From Methanomicrobiales archaeon (lineage in GTDB: Archaea > Halobacteriota > Methanomicrobia > Methanomicrobiales > JACTUA01), in NCBI GenBank assembly GCA_030019205.1, contig JASEFH010000012.1, positions 1 to 64,000 on the forward strand: 64,000 bases of DNA, written 5' to 3'. The notes under the pieces are model-generated. The model was not told the origin of the DNA and did no database searches. It was given only the letters and a program-made list of their open reading frames with translations. The translations under genes and the position numbers were made by a program. Numbering within the stretch: the first letter of the stretch is position 1; every line of letters begins with the position of its first letter. Shown piece after piece: positions 47,580-57,015 of this stretch.

Positions 47580-48050
47580 TCATGCGGTGCGGAGCCCGCC
47601 GCCGTCCAGGCGGCGGATCCGGATATGGGGAGGCGTGTTCTCCAGCACGACTGCTCCCTCCTCCCCCCCCAGACGGATGCCCGAGAGCTCATCCGATGAG
47701 CAGAGAAGGTGCTGCTCGGGGTGCGTGCCCCGCCGGATGCCGCAGGAGAGCTGGATCTCGGGTCCGACCGCCACGACGAGTTTCAGCCGGGAGGACCCGG
47801 GATGCTCTTTCGGGAGGATGACGAGGGGGAGATGGTAGCGGCGTATGAGTGTTAAGAGCATCGCCGCCGGCTCGATGGCCCCCCCCTCGGGTGCGGAGAC
47901 CACGACCAGATCGTCCGGATGCACGGCTTCGCAGTATTCGCGCTCGCAGCTCTCGATGTAGAGGGGAAACCCGCTCCCCGCCCGTCCAATCAGAAGAAAA
48001 GAGGATTCTCCTTCGACGAGGAGGAGATCATCCGCTAGCGGATGCTTCAT
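47580..48050 (-). CDS. Unknown 156-residue protein coupled to a zinc-ribbon gene
   Basis: Not recognised. From MKHPLADDLLLVEGESSFLL the protein alternates short beta-like and helical stretches; LLTLIRRYHLPLVILPKEHP and LKLVVAVGPEIQLSCGI are the most ordered parts. No membrane segment. The ATG at 48050 overlaps the stop of the zinc-ribbon gene (ATGA), which argues for a joint function and against a longer in-frame start. Confidence 0.65.
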   Translation of the reverse strand: MKHPLADDLLLVEGESSFLLIGRAGSGFPLYIESCEREYCEAVHPDDLVVVSAPEGGAIEPAAMLLTLIRRYHLPLVILPKEHPGSSRLKLVVAVGPEIQLSCGIRRGTHPEQHLLCSSDELSGIRLGGEEGAVVLENTPPHIRIRRLDGGGLRTA

Positions 48051-48199
48051 TCCGCTTCGACGTTGTCCGACTGACAGCTGGGGCATACGGGCCTTCTTCC
48101 GACCCCTTTGAACCGCTCGCCGCACTCCCTGCAGCGGTAATCCCTGCCCTTCACGCGCTCGTTGTACTCAACGTCCATGGGTCCGCCGACACTGCACAT
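48047..48199 (-). CDS. 50-residue zinc-ribbon protein
   Basis: A micro-gene encoding two Cys-X2-Cys knuckles: YRCRECGERF and RPVCPSCQSD, 13 residues apart, enough to bind one zinc ion. GGGGTGATCG lies just before the ATG, an almost perfect archaeal ribosome-binding site. The TGA overlaps the ATG of the 156-residue gene. Such ribbons occur in regulatory or RNA-binding proteins; the specific role is unknown. Confidence 0.8.
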   Translation of the reverse strand: MCSVGGPMDVEYNERVKGRDYRCRECGERFKGVGRRPVCPSCQSDNVEAE

Positions 48200-48266
48200 T
48201 CGATCACCCCAATAGGTTGGGGGCTCCGCTGTTATTTAACCCTATCGTGCCGGTTCCGCTGCGCAA

Positions 48267-48542
48267 CTACACCGCGAGCGATATTCCGACGATGTGCAGG
48301 AGCACGATGATCAGCACTCCCACAAGCCCGCCTATCGCGCTGATGAGCACCGTGAGCCAGTTGATGGGGATATCCGGCTGTCCGAAGATGCGCATCAGGT
48401 CGAGGAGATTGATCAGGAACAGGATCACGATCCCGACGATCGCGTTGACGATCAGCGCGACTCCGCGTTTGAAGAGCCAGTACAGCACGACTGCGATGGC
48501 GATCGCGACAAGAAGCGTTAAAATACCTTCGATTATTGCCAT
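48267..48542 (-). CDS. BofA-like small integral membrane protein
   Basis: 91 residues from MAIIEGILTLLVAIAIAVVL. Three hydrophobic segments with the pattern LYWLFKRGVALIVNAIVGIV followed by NLLDLMRIFGQPDIPINWLT, which matches the pro-sigmaK processing inhibitor (BofA) family. In archaea there is no sigmaK, so the role is unknown. A TATA-like AAGTATATC lies about 95 bases upstream. Confidence 0.75.
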   Translation of the reverse strand: MAIIEGILTLLVAIAIAVVLYWLFKRGVALIVNAIVGIVILFLINLLDLMRIFGQPDIPINWLTVLISAIGGLVGVLIIVLLHIVGISLAV

Positions 48543-49075
48543 ACGTCCTGCCCCCGGATCGCTGGAGCAGCCATTCCCGAACCTCTCATCAGGGGTGCGG
48601 GCACGATCCAATTCGATTATCGGAGGGGATCGAGATATACTTTATCAAAACGCACATCGCCCTGCTGCCACTGCAGAAGGTTAAATTTTCAGGTATCCTG
48701 CGGTGAGACGGCCCCTTTTCCCGGTAATCTGGGGTTATCCGATCTCGGGTCCGGAGGGCCGGTTCGATCTCGGTCTGGGCTTCCCGGACACTTCCCTGAA
48801 CATGGACTCAGGTTGGACAGCAGCAGCAAACGATCCCCCCCCTTCTCATGCCGCCTATCGCAATACGGCGAACGGGGACACTGTATCCCTGCCCTGCTGA
48901 CCGATATCGCTCCTGGATGCAGATTCTCTTCGACCGACCCCGGAGGAGGAGCGATCCCGATGCTCGTGCCGGATTCGCGCCTGCTCGCACCGAACCCCTG
49001 GGGGGATCGCGAGATTTTCAAGCCGATCTGCGGAAACTTTATTAACTCTCATCCCTCCCCCTGCCTCCGATCGAA
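48543..49075. other. Intergenic spacer with a CCTATCGCAAT motif
   Basis: No gene seen in this 533-base divergent spacer. It holds the presumed BofA promoter (around 48636-48648), a minus-strand copy of the ATTGCGATAGG motif (48854-48864) flanked by GCCG/CGGC, and a candidate TATA (CTTTATTAACTC) about 30 bases before the ABM-like gene. Confidence 0.4.
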
Positions 49076-49378
49076 ATGGTTGTCGCAAGGATGTCTGCAT
49101 GGAGGTTCAAGAAGGGCAGGCGGGAAGAGGCCTTCGATCTGCTGGACAGGAAGATTGCAGATGACGCCCGTGCTTTGAAGGGGTACCGCGGGAGTCTGGA
49201 CTTATTTGCTCTGGACGATCCCGACGCCGCCGTGATCATCACGCTCTGGGAGGACGAGGAGGCGCTCAATGCCTCTCGCCGGGGGATCTTCCAGACCGCG
49301 AGTTCGGAGCTGGAGGAGTTCATCGCAGCCCCTCCGGACGTCAGGAACTACAGGGCGGATGTCGAGATCCGGATCTGA
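49076..49378 (+). CDS. ABM-like dimeric alpha/beta-barrel protein
   Basis: 100 residues with the ferredoxin-like pattern of antibiotic biosynthesis monooxygenase (ABM) domains: MVVARMSAWRFKKGRREEAF, GYRGSLDLFALDDPDAAVII, LWEDEEALNASR, then a final strand. Such proteins are small dimeric oxygenases or ligand binders; in an anaerobe the substrate is unknown. There is no ribosome-binding site close to the ATG and the TATA is near, so the mRNA may be almost leaderless. Confidence 0.7.
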   Translation: MVVARMSAWRFKKGRREEAFDLLDRKIADDARALKGYRGSLDLFALDDPDAAVIITLWEDEEALNASRRGIFQTASSELEEFIAAPPDVRNYRADVEIRI

Positions 49379-49468
49379 TCGGACCTGGCAGGGCAACACC
49401 GGGCCAGCCCCGGGATCCCTGACAGGAGAAGCCCGATTGGGGCACGTGCGGCCCGACCAGTGCCTCTG

Positions 49469-50764
49469 TCAGCCAATGATCCGCTGCTTGTGCAGCCGCA
49501 TGGCGGGCAGGATCATGGGGCCGACCACGCGGGATTCCCTCCCCAGCCCCCCGATCGAGGAGAGCATCTCGAAGACATTGCCGGCGAACATCGCCTTTTT
49601 GATCGGCTCTCCGTACTCGCCGCCCTCCATCCAGAAGGGGTTGGAGAGCTCGACGGAGAAGTCGCCCGAGAGGGTGTTCGCCGTGTGGGCGCCGACCACG
49701 TCGTGGACGTAGATCGCCCGGTCGTCGCCGATATCCGACCGTTCGCCGTCCACGATCAGGTTGTGCACGCCGATGGAGGGCGCTCCGCCATACCCTCCGC
49801 GGACCGCGCTCGCCGTGCTCTGCTTCCCGTAGCGGTAGGCGGTCTTCAGGTCGTAGGCGAACCCCTGCAGGACGCCGTCCGCGATGAACTCCAGCCTTCG
49901 CGCCGGCACTCCCTCGGCGTCCCAGGAGGTGCTCCCGAGACCGCGGGCGAACGGGTCGTCGCAGACGGAGATCCCCTCGTCCAGGACGCGCTCCCCGATC
50001 CTGCCTGCCAGCCGGGACCGCCCGGCGTGCACGTTCCGGCCCGACAGCGCCGGTACGAGAACCATGCCGATCAGCTGGGCGGCGGCGACCGGCGAGAGGA
50101 TCAGATCGTAGTCGCCGCTCTCCACCTCCACCCCGCCGACGGACGCCGCTGCCAGGAATGCCGCCCTCTCGCCGACCTTCTCCGCGTCCACGTCCATGAA
50201 GGCGGAGTTGTCGAACTCGGATCCCGTGGACTGCTCCCGGATGGTCTCCAGGGAGATCCGCAGGTGCGTCCAGGTGTTCCGGTAGCGGATCCCCCGGCTG
50301 TTGGCGAGCGTGACCGTGGTGCGGGATATTCCTGCAGAACCCCCCGTCACCTCCACCGGATGAAGGGACGCTCCCCGGAGCATCCCGTCCACCAGCCCCT
50401 TCGCGACCATCGGATCCGGAATCAGGGAGGGGTCGAAGGTGGGCGCCTCGCGCTCGATCCGCAGCGGGCCTGGGAGCCCGTGCCACTCCTGGGGGCTCGC
50501 CAGCCGCCCGGCCGCCAGGGCGGCGTCCAGGCACTCCCGCCAGCGGCGGAGGTCGTTTGTGCTGGAGGCCCCGATCCGCCCATCCCGAATGGTGCGGATC
50601 CCGAGACCCCGATCCCTGGACTTCGTGGCCACCCCGAGGACGTCCCGCTTCAGTTCTGCGGTCACGGATTCCCCTTCCGTGTAGTAGACCTCCACCTCGT
50701 CGGCGTGCCGCCGCCCCTCATCGAGGATCTCGTCAATCCAGTCCACTGCCACCCACCACCGCAT
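49469..50764 (-). CDS. pmbA: TldE/PmbA, inactive partner of the TldD protease
   Basis: About 431 residues. EVEVYYTEGESVTAELKRDV and the C-terminal SGDFSVELSNPFWMEGGEYG are characteristic. It lacks the HEXXXH zinc motif that TldD has. TldD/TldE act as a heterodimeric metalloprotease that trims peptides. It overlaps the end of tldD; GTG at 50746 (VDWIDEIL) behind GGTGGTGGGTGG is a likely alternative start. Confidence 0.9.
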   Translation of the reverse strand: MRWWVAVDWIDEILDEGRRHADEVEVYYTEGESVTAELKRDVLGVATKSRDRGLGIRTIRDGRIGASSTNDLRRWRECLDAALAAGRLASPQEWHGLPGPLRIEREAPTFDPSLIPDPMVAKGLVDGMLRGASLHPVEVTGGSAGISRTTVTLANSRGIRYRNTWTHLRISLETIREQSTGSEFDNSAFMDVDAEKVGERAAFLAAASVGGVEVESGDYDLILSPVAAAQLIGMVLVPALSGRNVHAGRSRLAGRIGERVLDEGISVCDDPFARGLGSTSWDAEGVPARRLEFIADGVLQGFAYDLKTAYRYGKQSTASAVRGGYGGAPSIGVHNLIVDGERSDIGDDRAIYVHDVVGAHTANTLSGDFSVELSNPFWMEGGEYGEPIKKAMFAGNVFEMLSSIGGLGRESRVVGPMILPAMRLHKQRIIG

Positions 50765-52070
50765 CCGCGAGAAGTATGTGCGGGCTGCCGTCGCTCACCG
50801 GTACGGTCTGTCCGCCCTTGCCGCAGTAACCCGGATGCATCGCGCGATCGTTGCCGATGCCGGCGATGCTGTGCAGCGTTGAGAGGATCTCGCCCGAGAG
50901 GGAGACATCCCGCACCATGCGGGAGATCTCGCCGTTCTCGATCAGGTAGCCGTACTCCGCGTTGAACTGGAAGACGCCCCTGCCGGGATCCACCTGCCCG
51001 CCCCGGGAGCCCTTCAGCAGCACCCCCTGCCCGCACCGCTCCAGGAGCTCGTCCAGGGAAAGGTCGCCGTTCTCGATGAAGGTGTTCGACATCCGCACCA
51101 GGGGGATGTCCCCCGCCTCCGCCCGGGCGTGGCCGGGGATCCCGTTCCCCACCGCCGCGAGCGTCTCGCGGCTGTGGAGGTAGGAGGAGAGCACGCCGTC
51201 CCGGATCATCTCTGTCCGCCGCACCGAGACGCCCTCCGCATCGAACGGCTCGAACCCGAACTCGGGGAGGCCGGGATCGTCCACGATGGTCAGGCCGGCA
51301 CTCCCGATCCGTTCGCCGATCCGCCCCCGGAGGACGGAGTTGCCCTCCCGCACGAGATCGCCCTCGCTGGCATGCCCGACCGCCTCGTGGGCGAATACGC
51401 CGGCCAGCTCCGGATCCAGGACGGCCCGCATGCGCCCCCCGCGGGCGGGCTTCGCGTCCAGGAGCGCGACGGCGATCTCCGCGGTCTTCCGCCCGATCTC
51501 CTCCTGGTGCCGCAGGCTGAACCCGCCGATCGTGTGCCGCCGATCGCGGGCCATCTGGACGATCCCGCGCGCCCCGGCCACGGCAAGGATGGAGAAGCCG
51601 TTCCGCGTCAGCGTGTAGGACCCCTCGTTGCCGGCGCTGTCGCGGTAGGCGACCTCCTCCCTCCGCTCGATGTAGTTGCCGCGTGTGTTCACGATGCCCG
51701 GAAGCCGCGCCGCCCGCTCGATGGAGAGGAGGAGTGCGGTCTTCTCCGCGAGATCCACGTCCGCCGGGTCCTCTCCGCCGGCAGGGACCGGAATGGGTGT
51801 CCGTGAAACCTCGGCGAGATCGACTGCCTCTTCTGTGATTGCAGCCAGGTCGCCGGCATCCGCGAGGATCCGGTCGAGTTCGGACGCCGAGAGCCCGGAG
51901 AAGTTGTCGATCGTCACCGCGCCCCAGCCCCGGGGCCCCAGGACGCGGAGAACGGCCCTATCGAAAAAGGAGGTGCCGGCGGACTCGATCACGCCGTTGT
52001 CGACATCGATCTGTGTCGTCTCCCCCTTCACGTGGCGGATGTCGTGGTAGCGGAAGCCCTGCATGGACAT
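50733..52070 (-). CDS. tldD: TldD zinc metalloprotease
   Basis: 445 residues from MSMQGFRYHDIRHVKGETTQ. The zinc motif HEAVGHASEGD lies near residue 225, with a conserved Cys-bearing C-terminal region (IAGIGNDRAMHPGYCGKGGQ). It forms a heterodimer with PmbA. The start codon overlaps the lonB stop by one base; lonB, tldD and pmbA form a proteolysis operon. A much longer in-frame reading (to 53546) runs antisense-free through lonB but is only open by chance. Confidence 0.93.
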   Translation of the reverse strand: MSMQGFRYHDIRHVKGETTQIDVDNGVIESAGTSFFDRAVLRVLGPRGWGAVTIDNFSGLSASELDRILADAGDLAAITEEAVDLAEVSRTPIPVPAGGEDPADVDLAEKTALLLSIERAARLPGIVNTRGNYIERREEVAYRDSAGNEGSYTLTRNGFSILAVAGARGIVQMARDRRHTIGGFSLRHQEEIGRKTAEIAVALLDAKPARGGRMRAVLDPELAGVFAHEAVGHASEGDLVREGNSVLRGRIGERIGSAGLTIVDDPGLPEFGFEPFDAEGVSVRRTEMIRDGVLSSYLHSRETLAAVGNGIPGHARAEAGDIPLVRMSNTFIENGDLSLDELLERCGQGVLLKGSRGGQVDPGRGVFQFNAEYGYLIENGEISRMVRDVSLSGEILSTLHSIAGIGNDRAMHPGYCGKGGQTVPVSDGSPHILLADAVVGGSGLD

Positions 52071-53980
52071 TAAACCGTCGGGCGTGTGATGGGGCTCTCC
52101 AGGATCCGCGACGTCGGCTGGGCCGCCAGCTTGCGGAGTTTGGAGAGGAACCCCTCCGTGTTCTCGGGCACGAGGGCGTGCGTGAGGACATCCTGGATGC
52201 TGGACACCGGCACGATCTCGACCATCTCCCGGTAGCGGTCCTCGATCAGCACATCGTCCACGTTGGCGCTCGGGATCAGCACCTTCTTGATGCCCGCCTT
52301 CGCCGCCGCCTCGATCTTGTAGGTGACACCGCCCACCGGAAGCACGTCCCCGCGGACCGAGAGGGACCCTGTCATCGCCAGGTCCTGGCGGACGGGGATC
52401 GACTCGATCGCGCTGATGACCGCCGTCGCGACGCTGATGGAAGCGGAATCGCCCTCGATCCCTCCGTACGTCCCGATAAACTGGATGTGGATGTCCATGT
52501 TCTTGATGTCCTTCCCGGTGAACTTCTTGATGATTGCGCTCACGTTCTTGATGGACTCCTGGGCGATCTCCTTCAGCATGCCCGTGGCGATCACGCTGCC
52601 GCTGGCGCCCTGGATCGGTGTCACCTCCGCCATGATCGGGAGCACGGAGCCGCTGTCCGTTCCCATGACGGCGAGACCGTTCACGCGCCCGACCCGGGTG
52701 CCGTCGATCACCGTGAGCTCGTAGTCGCGGCTCCGCTTGATGTAATCGTCGGAGATCTGCTCCTCGATGGAGCGGGCCATCGCCTTGGCCGCGATCACGT
52801 GGGCGGCGGTCGTCACCTGGGCGCCCTGCTGGCGGGCCAGATCGCCCGCGACGCGGATGAGCCCGCCCATGTCCCGCAGCTTGAGGGTGAGGTGCCCCTT
52901 GCGGTTGGAGCGGCGGTGCGCCTCCCGCAGCATCTCCTCGATGGCGCTCCTGTCGAAGTGCGGGATCCGCCCGTCCTTCTTCACCTCCTGCGCGATGAAG
53001 CGGATGAACTTGCGGCGGTTCTCCGGCGTGTCCTCCATGGTCTCCTTCATGTAGACCTCGTAGCCGTACCCCCGGATACGGGAGCGGAGCGCCGGGTGCA
53101 TCCCCTGCATCGCGTCGATGTTGCCGGCGGCGACCATGACGAACCTGCAGGGCACCGCCTCGGTCCGCACCATGGCCCCGCTGGACCGCTCGGACTGGCC
53201 CGTGATGGGAAACTCCCCTTCCTGCAGCGCCGTCAGGAGGTTCTGCTGGGAGTGCGGTGTCAGGGTGTTGATCTCGTCGATGAAGAGCACCCCCCCGTGA
53301 GCGCGGTGGATCGCCCCGGCCTCCACGCGGTCGTGCGACGGGGTCTCCAGACCCCCGCTCTGGAAGGGATCGTGCCGCACGTCGCCGAGGAGCGCCCCCG
53401 CATGCGATCCCGTGGCGTCGATGAACGGCGCCGATACGGTGGCGTCGTTGGAGACCAGCAGCTTCGGGACCATCTGCTCCTCCCTCGGCGTCGTGTAGCG
53501 CAGGGCCATGAACACGAATGCAGCGGCGATGATGCCCATCAGCCACTGGTACGTGATGAACGCGTAACCGATAATGCCCATCAGGAGGAGCATGAGGAGC
53601 GTGTTGCGCATCTGCAGGCGGCGGCGCGCCTCTGCCTTGTGCGCCGCCACGATCTGCTTGCCCCTCCCCGCGGCGACCGTGCGGATGATCGGGTTGTTGT
53701 TGTCCTCGTAGTTGGGATAGACCAGGATGTCCTGCAGCTCCTCCTTGGGCAGCAGCTCGGCCATCGCCTTGGCCAGCATGGACTTGCCGGTTCCCGGGCT
53801 CCCGATCATCATCACATGCCGTCTCTGGGTCGCCGCCTTCTTGATCACCTCCACCGCGTGCTCCTGGCCGATCACCTGGTCGATCAGCTTGGGAGGCACC
53901 TCGATCTCGGAGGAGGTGTCGAGTTCGAGCCCCCCGAACAGGTCGTTGTCATGATTAATCTGGATATTTGTCAGTTCCAT
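52070..53980 (-). CDS. lonB: Archaeal membrane-anchored Lon protease
   Basis: 636 residues. AAA+ domain with Walker A GSPGTGKSMLAKAM and Walker B GGVLFIDEINTL. Two membrane helices inserted inside it (LLMLLLMGIIGYAFITYQ and WLMGIIAAAFVFMAL), the hallmark of LonB. The C-terminal protease has the Ser of EGDSASISVATAV and the Lys of GGVTYKIEAAAKAG. ATP-dependent degradation of damaged proteins at the membrane. First gene of the operon, divergent from prs. Confidence 0.96.
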   Translation of the reverse strand: MELTNIQINHDNDLFGGLELDTSSEIEVPPKLIDQVIGQEHAVEVIKKAATQRRHVMMIGSPGTGKSMLAKAMAELLPKEELQDILVYPNYEDNNNPIIRTVAAGRGKQIVAAHKAEARRRLQMRNTLLMLLLMGIIGYAFITYQWLMGIIAAAFVFMALRYTTPREEQMVPKLLVSNDATVSAPFIDATGSHAGALLGDVRHDPFQSGGLETPSHDRVEAGAIHRAHGGVLFIDEINTLTPHSQQNLLTALQEGEFPITGQSERSSGAMVRTEAVPCRFVMVAAGNIDAMQGMHPALRSRIRGYGYEVYMKETMEDTPENRRKFIRFIAQEVKKDGRIPHFDRSAIEEMLREAHRRSNRKGHLTLKLRDMGGLIRVAGDLARQQGAQVTTAAHVIAAKAMARSIEEQISDDYIKRSRDYELTVIDGTRVGRVNGLAVMGTDSGSVLPIMAEVTPIQGASGSVIATGMLKEIAQESIKNVSAIIKKFTGKDIKNMDIHIQFIGTYGGIEGDSASISVATAVISAIESIPVRQDLAMTGSLSVRGDVLPVGGVTYKIEAAAKAGIKKVLIPSANVDDVLIEDRYREMVEIVPVSSIQDVLTHALVPENTEGFLSKLRKLAAQPTSRILESPITRPTV

Positions 53981-54009
53981 TGTAGAATTAACCTCTTTTC
54001 CCCCAAGGT

Positions 54010-54038
54010 ACTTATATATTTATTCTTGCGGGTTTAAG
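54010..54038. promoter_or_regulatory. Divergent AT-rich promoter shared by lonB and prs
   Basis: ACTTATATATTTATTC read on the minus strand gives AATAAATATATAAGT, a strong TATA box about 35-45 bases before lonB. On the plus strand the same tract or GGTTTAAGTAC slightly downstream can serve prs. The 82-base spacer leaves room for only one fully occupied complex, so the two genes may compete. Confidence 0.5.
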
Positions 54039-54062
54039 TACTTTCAGCATACTGGTGATCGC

Positions 54063-54911
54063 ATGAAGGTGGTCGGAATAGAGGCCTCTCAGGTCCTTGC
54101 GGGCAGGATTGCGGAGCAGCTGCGGGTGGAGATAGTGGATGCCCGGTTCTCGCGGTTCCCGGACGGGGAGCAGTACCTCCAGGTGGGGGAGCTCGGCGAC
54201 GAGACCGTCGTGGTGGGCAGCGTGGCGGACAGCGACGCCCTGGTGCAGCTTCTCCTGCTCATCGACGCCTGCGAGGGGTCGGAGATCGACCTGGTGATCC
54301 CCTACATGGGCTACGCCCGCCAGGACCGGCGGTTCCAGCGCGGCGAGCCGGTGAGCGCACGGGCCATCGCGCGGGCGCTCTCCCCCGGCGTGCGGCGGGT
54401 GTTCACGGTCAACCTCCACAAGGAGGCGATACTCGCCTACTTCGGCACGACGGCCAGAAACCTCTCCCTGGCCCCCGACATCGGCGCTTACATCCGGGGC
54501 ATGGACACAGACAACCCCCTCATTCTCGCCCCGGACAGGGGTGCCGCCGCCTTCGCCGCCGATGTGGCGGCGGTCGGCGGCTGGGACTCCGACTACCTGC
54601 AGAAGGTCCGCATCTCCGGCGACGAGGTGCGCATGCAGCCGGTCACCATCGATGTCGCCTCCCGCACCGTGGTCATCGTGGACGATATCATCTCCACCGG
54701 GGGAACGCTGGCAACCGCCGCGACGAAGCTGCTGGAGAAGGGCGCCCGGGCGGTTCACGCCGTCTGCGTGCACGGTGTCTTCGCCGGCGGCGCCTACGGG
54801 CGCCTGAAGAGCGTGGGGATCGAGTCGGTGGCGGCGAGCGACACCATCGAGTGCGGCAGCAGCCTCTTCAGCGCAGCCTCCTGCATCGCCGCCGGAATTC
54901 GGGGATGCTGA
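54063..54911 (+). CDS. prs: Ribose-phosphate diphosphokinase (PRPP synthetase)
   Basis: 282 residues, the short archaeal length. FSRFPDGEQYLQV, GYARQDRRFQRGEPVSARAI and the PRPP loop VVIVDDIISTGGTLATAA are intact. Makes PRPP from ribose 5-phosphate and ATP for nucleotides and histidine. GGTGATCGC directly before the ATG is a strong ribosome-binding site. Its stop overlaps the rtcA start. Confidence 0.96.
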   Translation: MKVVGIEASQVLAGRIAEQLRVEIVDARFSRFPDGEQYLQVGELGDETVVVGSVADSDALVQLLLLIDACEGSEIDLVIPYMGYARQDRRFQRGEPVSARAIARALSPGVRRVFTVNLHKEAILAYFGTTARNLSLAPDIGAYIRGMDTDNPLILAPDRGAAAFAADVAAVGGWDSDYLQKVRISGDEVRMQPVTIDVASRTVVIVDDIISTGGTLATAATKLLEKGARAVHAVCVHGVFAGGAYGRLKSVGIESVAASDTIECGSSLFSAASCIAAGIRGC

Positions 54912-55891
54912 CGATCGACGGATCGTATCTGGAGGGAGGCGGGCAGCTCCTGCGCTCTGCCGTCGCCCTCTCGGCAGTGACCGCCACTCCCGTGCGGATC
55001 ACCCGGATCCGGGAGAACCGCCCCCGACCCGGCCTGGCCCCGCAGCACATCGCGGCGGTTCGGGCCGTCGCCCGGATCTGCTCCGCAGAATGCAGGGGCG
55101 TCTCTCCGGGCAGCCGGGAGATCACGTTCTCTCCGGGGAGGCTGGAGCCGCGGGATATCGTCGTCGATATCGGCACGGCAGGGGCGATCCCGCTGGTGCT
55201 CCAGGCATACGTCCCCCCTGCCCTGAAGGTCGGGGGGTGCATCACCCTGACCGGCGGGACGGAGGTGGATCGAAGCCCGACGGTGGATTATTTCGAGCAT
55301 GTCTTCTGCCGTGCGCTGCGCACCTTCGGGGCGAGGATCGAGGTCGCCGTCCGGAGGCGGGGGTACTATCCGCGAGGCGGGGGAGAAGTGCGTGTCTCCG
55401 TGGCGCCTTCGATCCTATCTCCCCTCCGCATGGAACCGCGATCCGTCCCCCCGTCAAGGGGGATCGTCTCCTGCTCTTCGAACCTGCCGGACCATGTGAC
55501 GGAACGCCAGGCCCGGGCTGCGGAGCAGGTTCTCCGCCCGGTTCTGGGGGAAGGGATCGAGATCCGGCTGGAGAGGGGGAGCGGCCCGAGTACGGGCAGC
55601 TCCTGCACGGTCTGGTCCGGCTGGCACGGCGCCTGCGCCCTCGGGAGGCGCGGCCTCCCGGCAGAGGAGGTGGGAAGGATGGCAGCCCGGAGCCTGCTCG
55701 GGAGCAGGGAGGGGGGAGGATCGGTGGACCTGCACCTGTCCGATCAGCTGCTCATCTATCTCGCGGAGTTTGGGGGCGCATACACGGCATCGGATCTGTC
55801 CCGGCACGCCGAGACCATGGTCTGGCTGCTGGAGCAGTTCGGGCTTCCGATCGAGATCCGCCGCGAGGAGGGGGTGGCGTTCAGCGCATGA
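54905..55891 (+). CDS. rtcA: RNA 3'-terminal phosphate cyclase
   Basis: 328 residues starting MLTIDGSYLEGGGQLLRSAV at 54905. ENRPRPGLAPQHIAAVRA and RRGYYPRGGGEV are the RtcA signatures; the nucleophile His is expected near the C-terminus (LSRHAETMVWLLEQF). Converts RNA 3'-phosphates to 2',3'-cyclic ends with ATP. Overlaps prs upstream and nob1 downstream by a few bases each. Confidence 0.93.
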   Translation: MLTIDGSYLEGGGQLLRSAVALSAVTATPVRITRIRENRPRPGLAPQHIAAVRAVARICSAECRGVSPGSREITFSPGRLEPRDIVVDIGTAGAIPLVLQAYVPPALKVGGCITLTGGTEVDRSPTVDYFEHVFCRALRTFGARIEVAVRRRGYYPRGGGEVRVSVAPSILSPLRMEPRSVPPSRGIVSCSSNLPDHVTERQARAAEQVLRPVLGEGIEIRLERGSGPSTGSSCTVWSGWHGACALGRRGLPAEEVGRMAARSLLGSREGGGSVDLHLSDQLLIYLAEFGGAYTASDLSRHAETMVWLLEQFGLPIEIRREEGVAFSA

Positions 55892-56346
55892 CCGTGGTGC
55901 TGGACGCGTCGGCCTTCTTCCGGGATCTGCCCCCTTCCGGCGAGGCACGCGTCACCGCGCCCTCCGTTGTCGGGGAGATCCGGGATATCGGTTCGAGGCT
56001 TCGCCTCGAGCGGATGCTCGCCGAGGGGCTCCAGGTGCGGGATCCCTCCCCCGCTGCCCTGGCAGCCGTTGCGGATGCCGCCGTCCGCAGCGGGGATGCG
56101 GGAGTCCTCTCCCCGCCCGATCGCGATATCCTGGCCCTCGCCCTCGAGACCGGCGGCGTGCTCTGCACGGACGACTTCGCCGTGCAGAACGTCGCCCGCA
56201 CCCTGGGTGTCGCCGTGCGCCCGATCCAGCAGCGGGCAGCCCGGCACCTGCGATGGAGGTTCCGCTGCACGGGGTGCGGGCGCTACTTCCGGGAAGAGGG
56301 AGTATGCCCGATATGCGGCTCGGTTCTGAAAAGAAAGGTTAAATAG
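55888..56346 (+). CDS. nob1: Archaeal Nob1 endoribonuclease (PIN plus zinc ribbon)
   Basis: 152 residues. PIN domain with [11 protein letters not shown], the acidic [11 protein letters not shown] and [10 protein letters not shown], then a C-terminal zinc ribbon [18 protein letters not shown]. Nob1 makes the final 3' cut of 16S rRNA. The start overlaps the rtcA stop (ATGA). Confidence 0.93.
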   Translation: MTVVLDASAFFRDLPPSGEARVTAPSVVGEIRDIGSRLRLERMLAEGLQVRDPSPAALAAVADAAVRSGDAGVLSPPDRDILALALETGGVLCTDDFAVQNVARTLGVAVRPIQQRAARHLRWRFRCTGCGRYFREEGVCPICGSVLKRKVK

Positions 56347-56366
56347 CATGCTGGATACCTCAGTTC

Positions 56367-56990
56367 ATGTCAACGCTCGACGAGCTGATCGAGAAATCGC
56401 GGCTTCTCCATCTGGAAGGTCACAGCCCGAGCCAGATCGCCGATGAGCTCTCGCTCTCCATGGAGACGGTGACCTGGCTGCTCACGCAGCAGAAAGGGGG
56501 CGAGGTGCCCAAGGACGTCCACATCGACTGGACCGCCGTGGCGTCCGATGCCTCCCTGCTGAGCATGGCCGCCTGCATGCTGATGGAGCGGTACGCGAAT
56601 GCCGCAACCGATGCGGAACGCCGCGGGGCAGAGGGGGAAGGGTCGGAGGCGGATGTGATCGTGGGGATCGCCCTGTCCGGCGTGCCGCTGGCGACGGTCA
56701 TCGCGCTGCATGCGGATGCCCGTCTCGGCGTGTACTATCCTGCCAAACACAGCGCAAGCGAGAATCCAGTCGGCTCGATCAGCGGCAACTTCGCATCCGT
56801 CACCGGCGAGCGGTGCATCGTCGTCGATGACGTGATCACCTCGGGGAAGACCCTCGCAGAGGTCGTGGGGTATCTCCGCAGGCATGGCGCCATCCCCGTC
56901 GCCATCTGGGTGCTGTTCGACAAGCGCGGCATCCGCGAGATTGAAGGAGTGCCTGTCTTCACGCTGTTCAGGATATCCCGGTTGGACTAG
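56367..56990 (+). CDS. gfcR: GfcR-type HTH/phosphoribosyltransferase regulator
   Basis: 207 residues. An N-terminal HTH ([26 protein letters not shown]-like helix) is followed by an orotate phosphoribosyltransferase-like domain with the PRPP loop [17 protein letters not shown]. GfcR proteins in archaea regulate sugar and pentose metabolism genes in response to metabolites. Position after prs, the PRPP producer, fits. GGTTAAATAGC at the end of nob1 could be its own TATA. Confidence 0.88.
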   Translation: MSTLDELIEKSRLLHLEGHSPSQIADELSLSMETVTWLLTQQKGGEVPKDVHIDWTAVASDASLLSMAACMLMERYANAATDAERRGAEGEGSEADVIVGIALSGVPLATVIALHADARLGVYYPAKHSASENPVGSISGNFASVTGERCIVVDDVITSGKTLAEVVGYLRRHGAIPVAIWVLFDKRGIREIEGVPVFTLFRISRLD

Positions 56991-57015
56991 GGTTCCGATC
57001 CCGATCACCAATAGA

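Noticed and set aside
52070-53546. N-terminal extension of tldD running through lonB in another frame
   Set aside because: lonB on the same strand has complete AAA+ and Ser-Lys protease motifs; tldD starts properly at MSMQGFRYHD.
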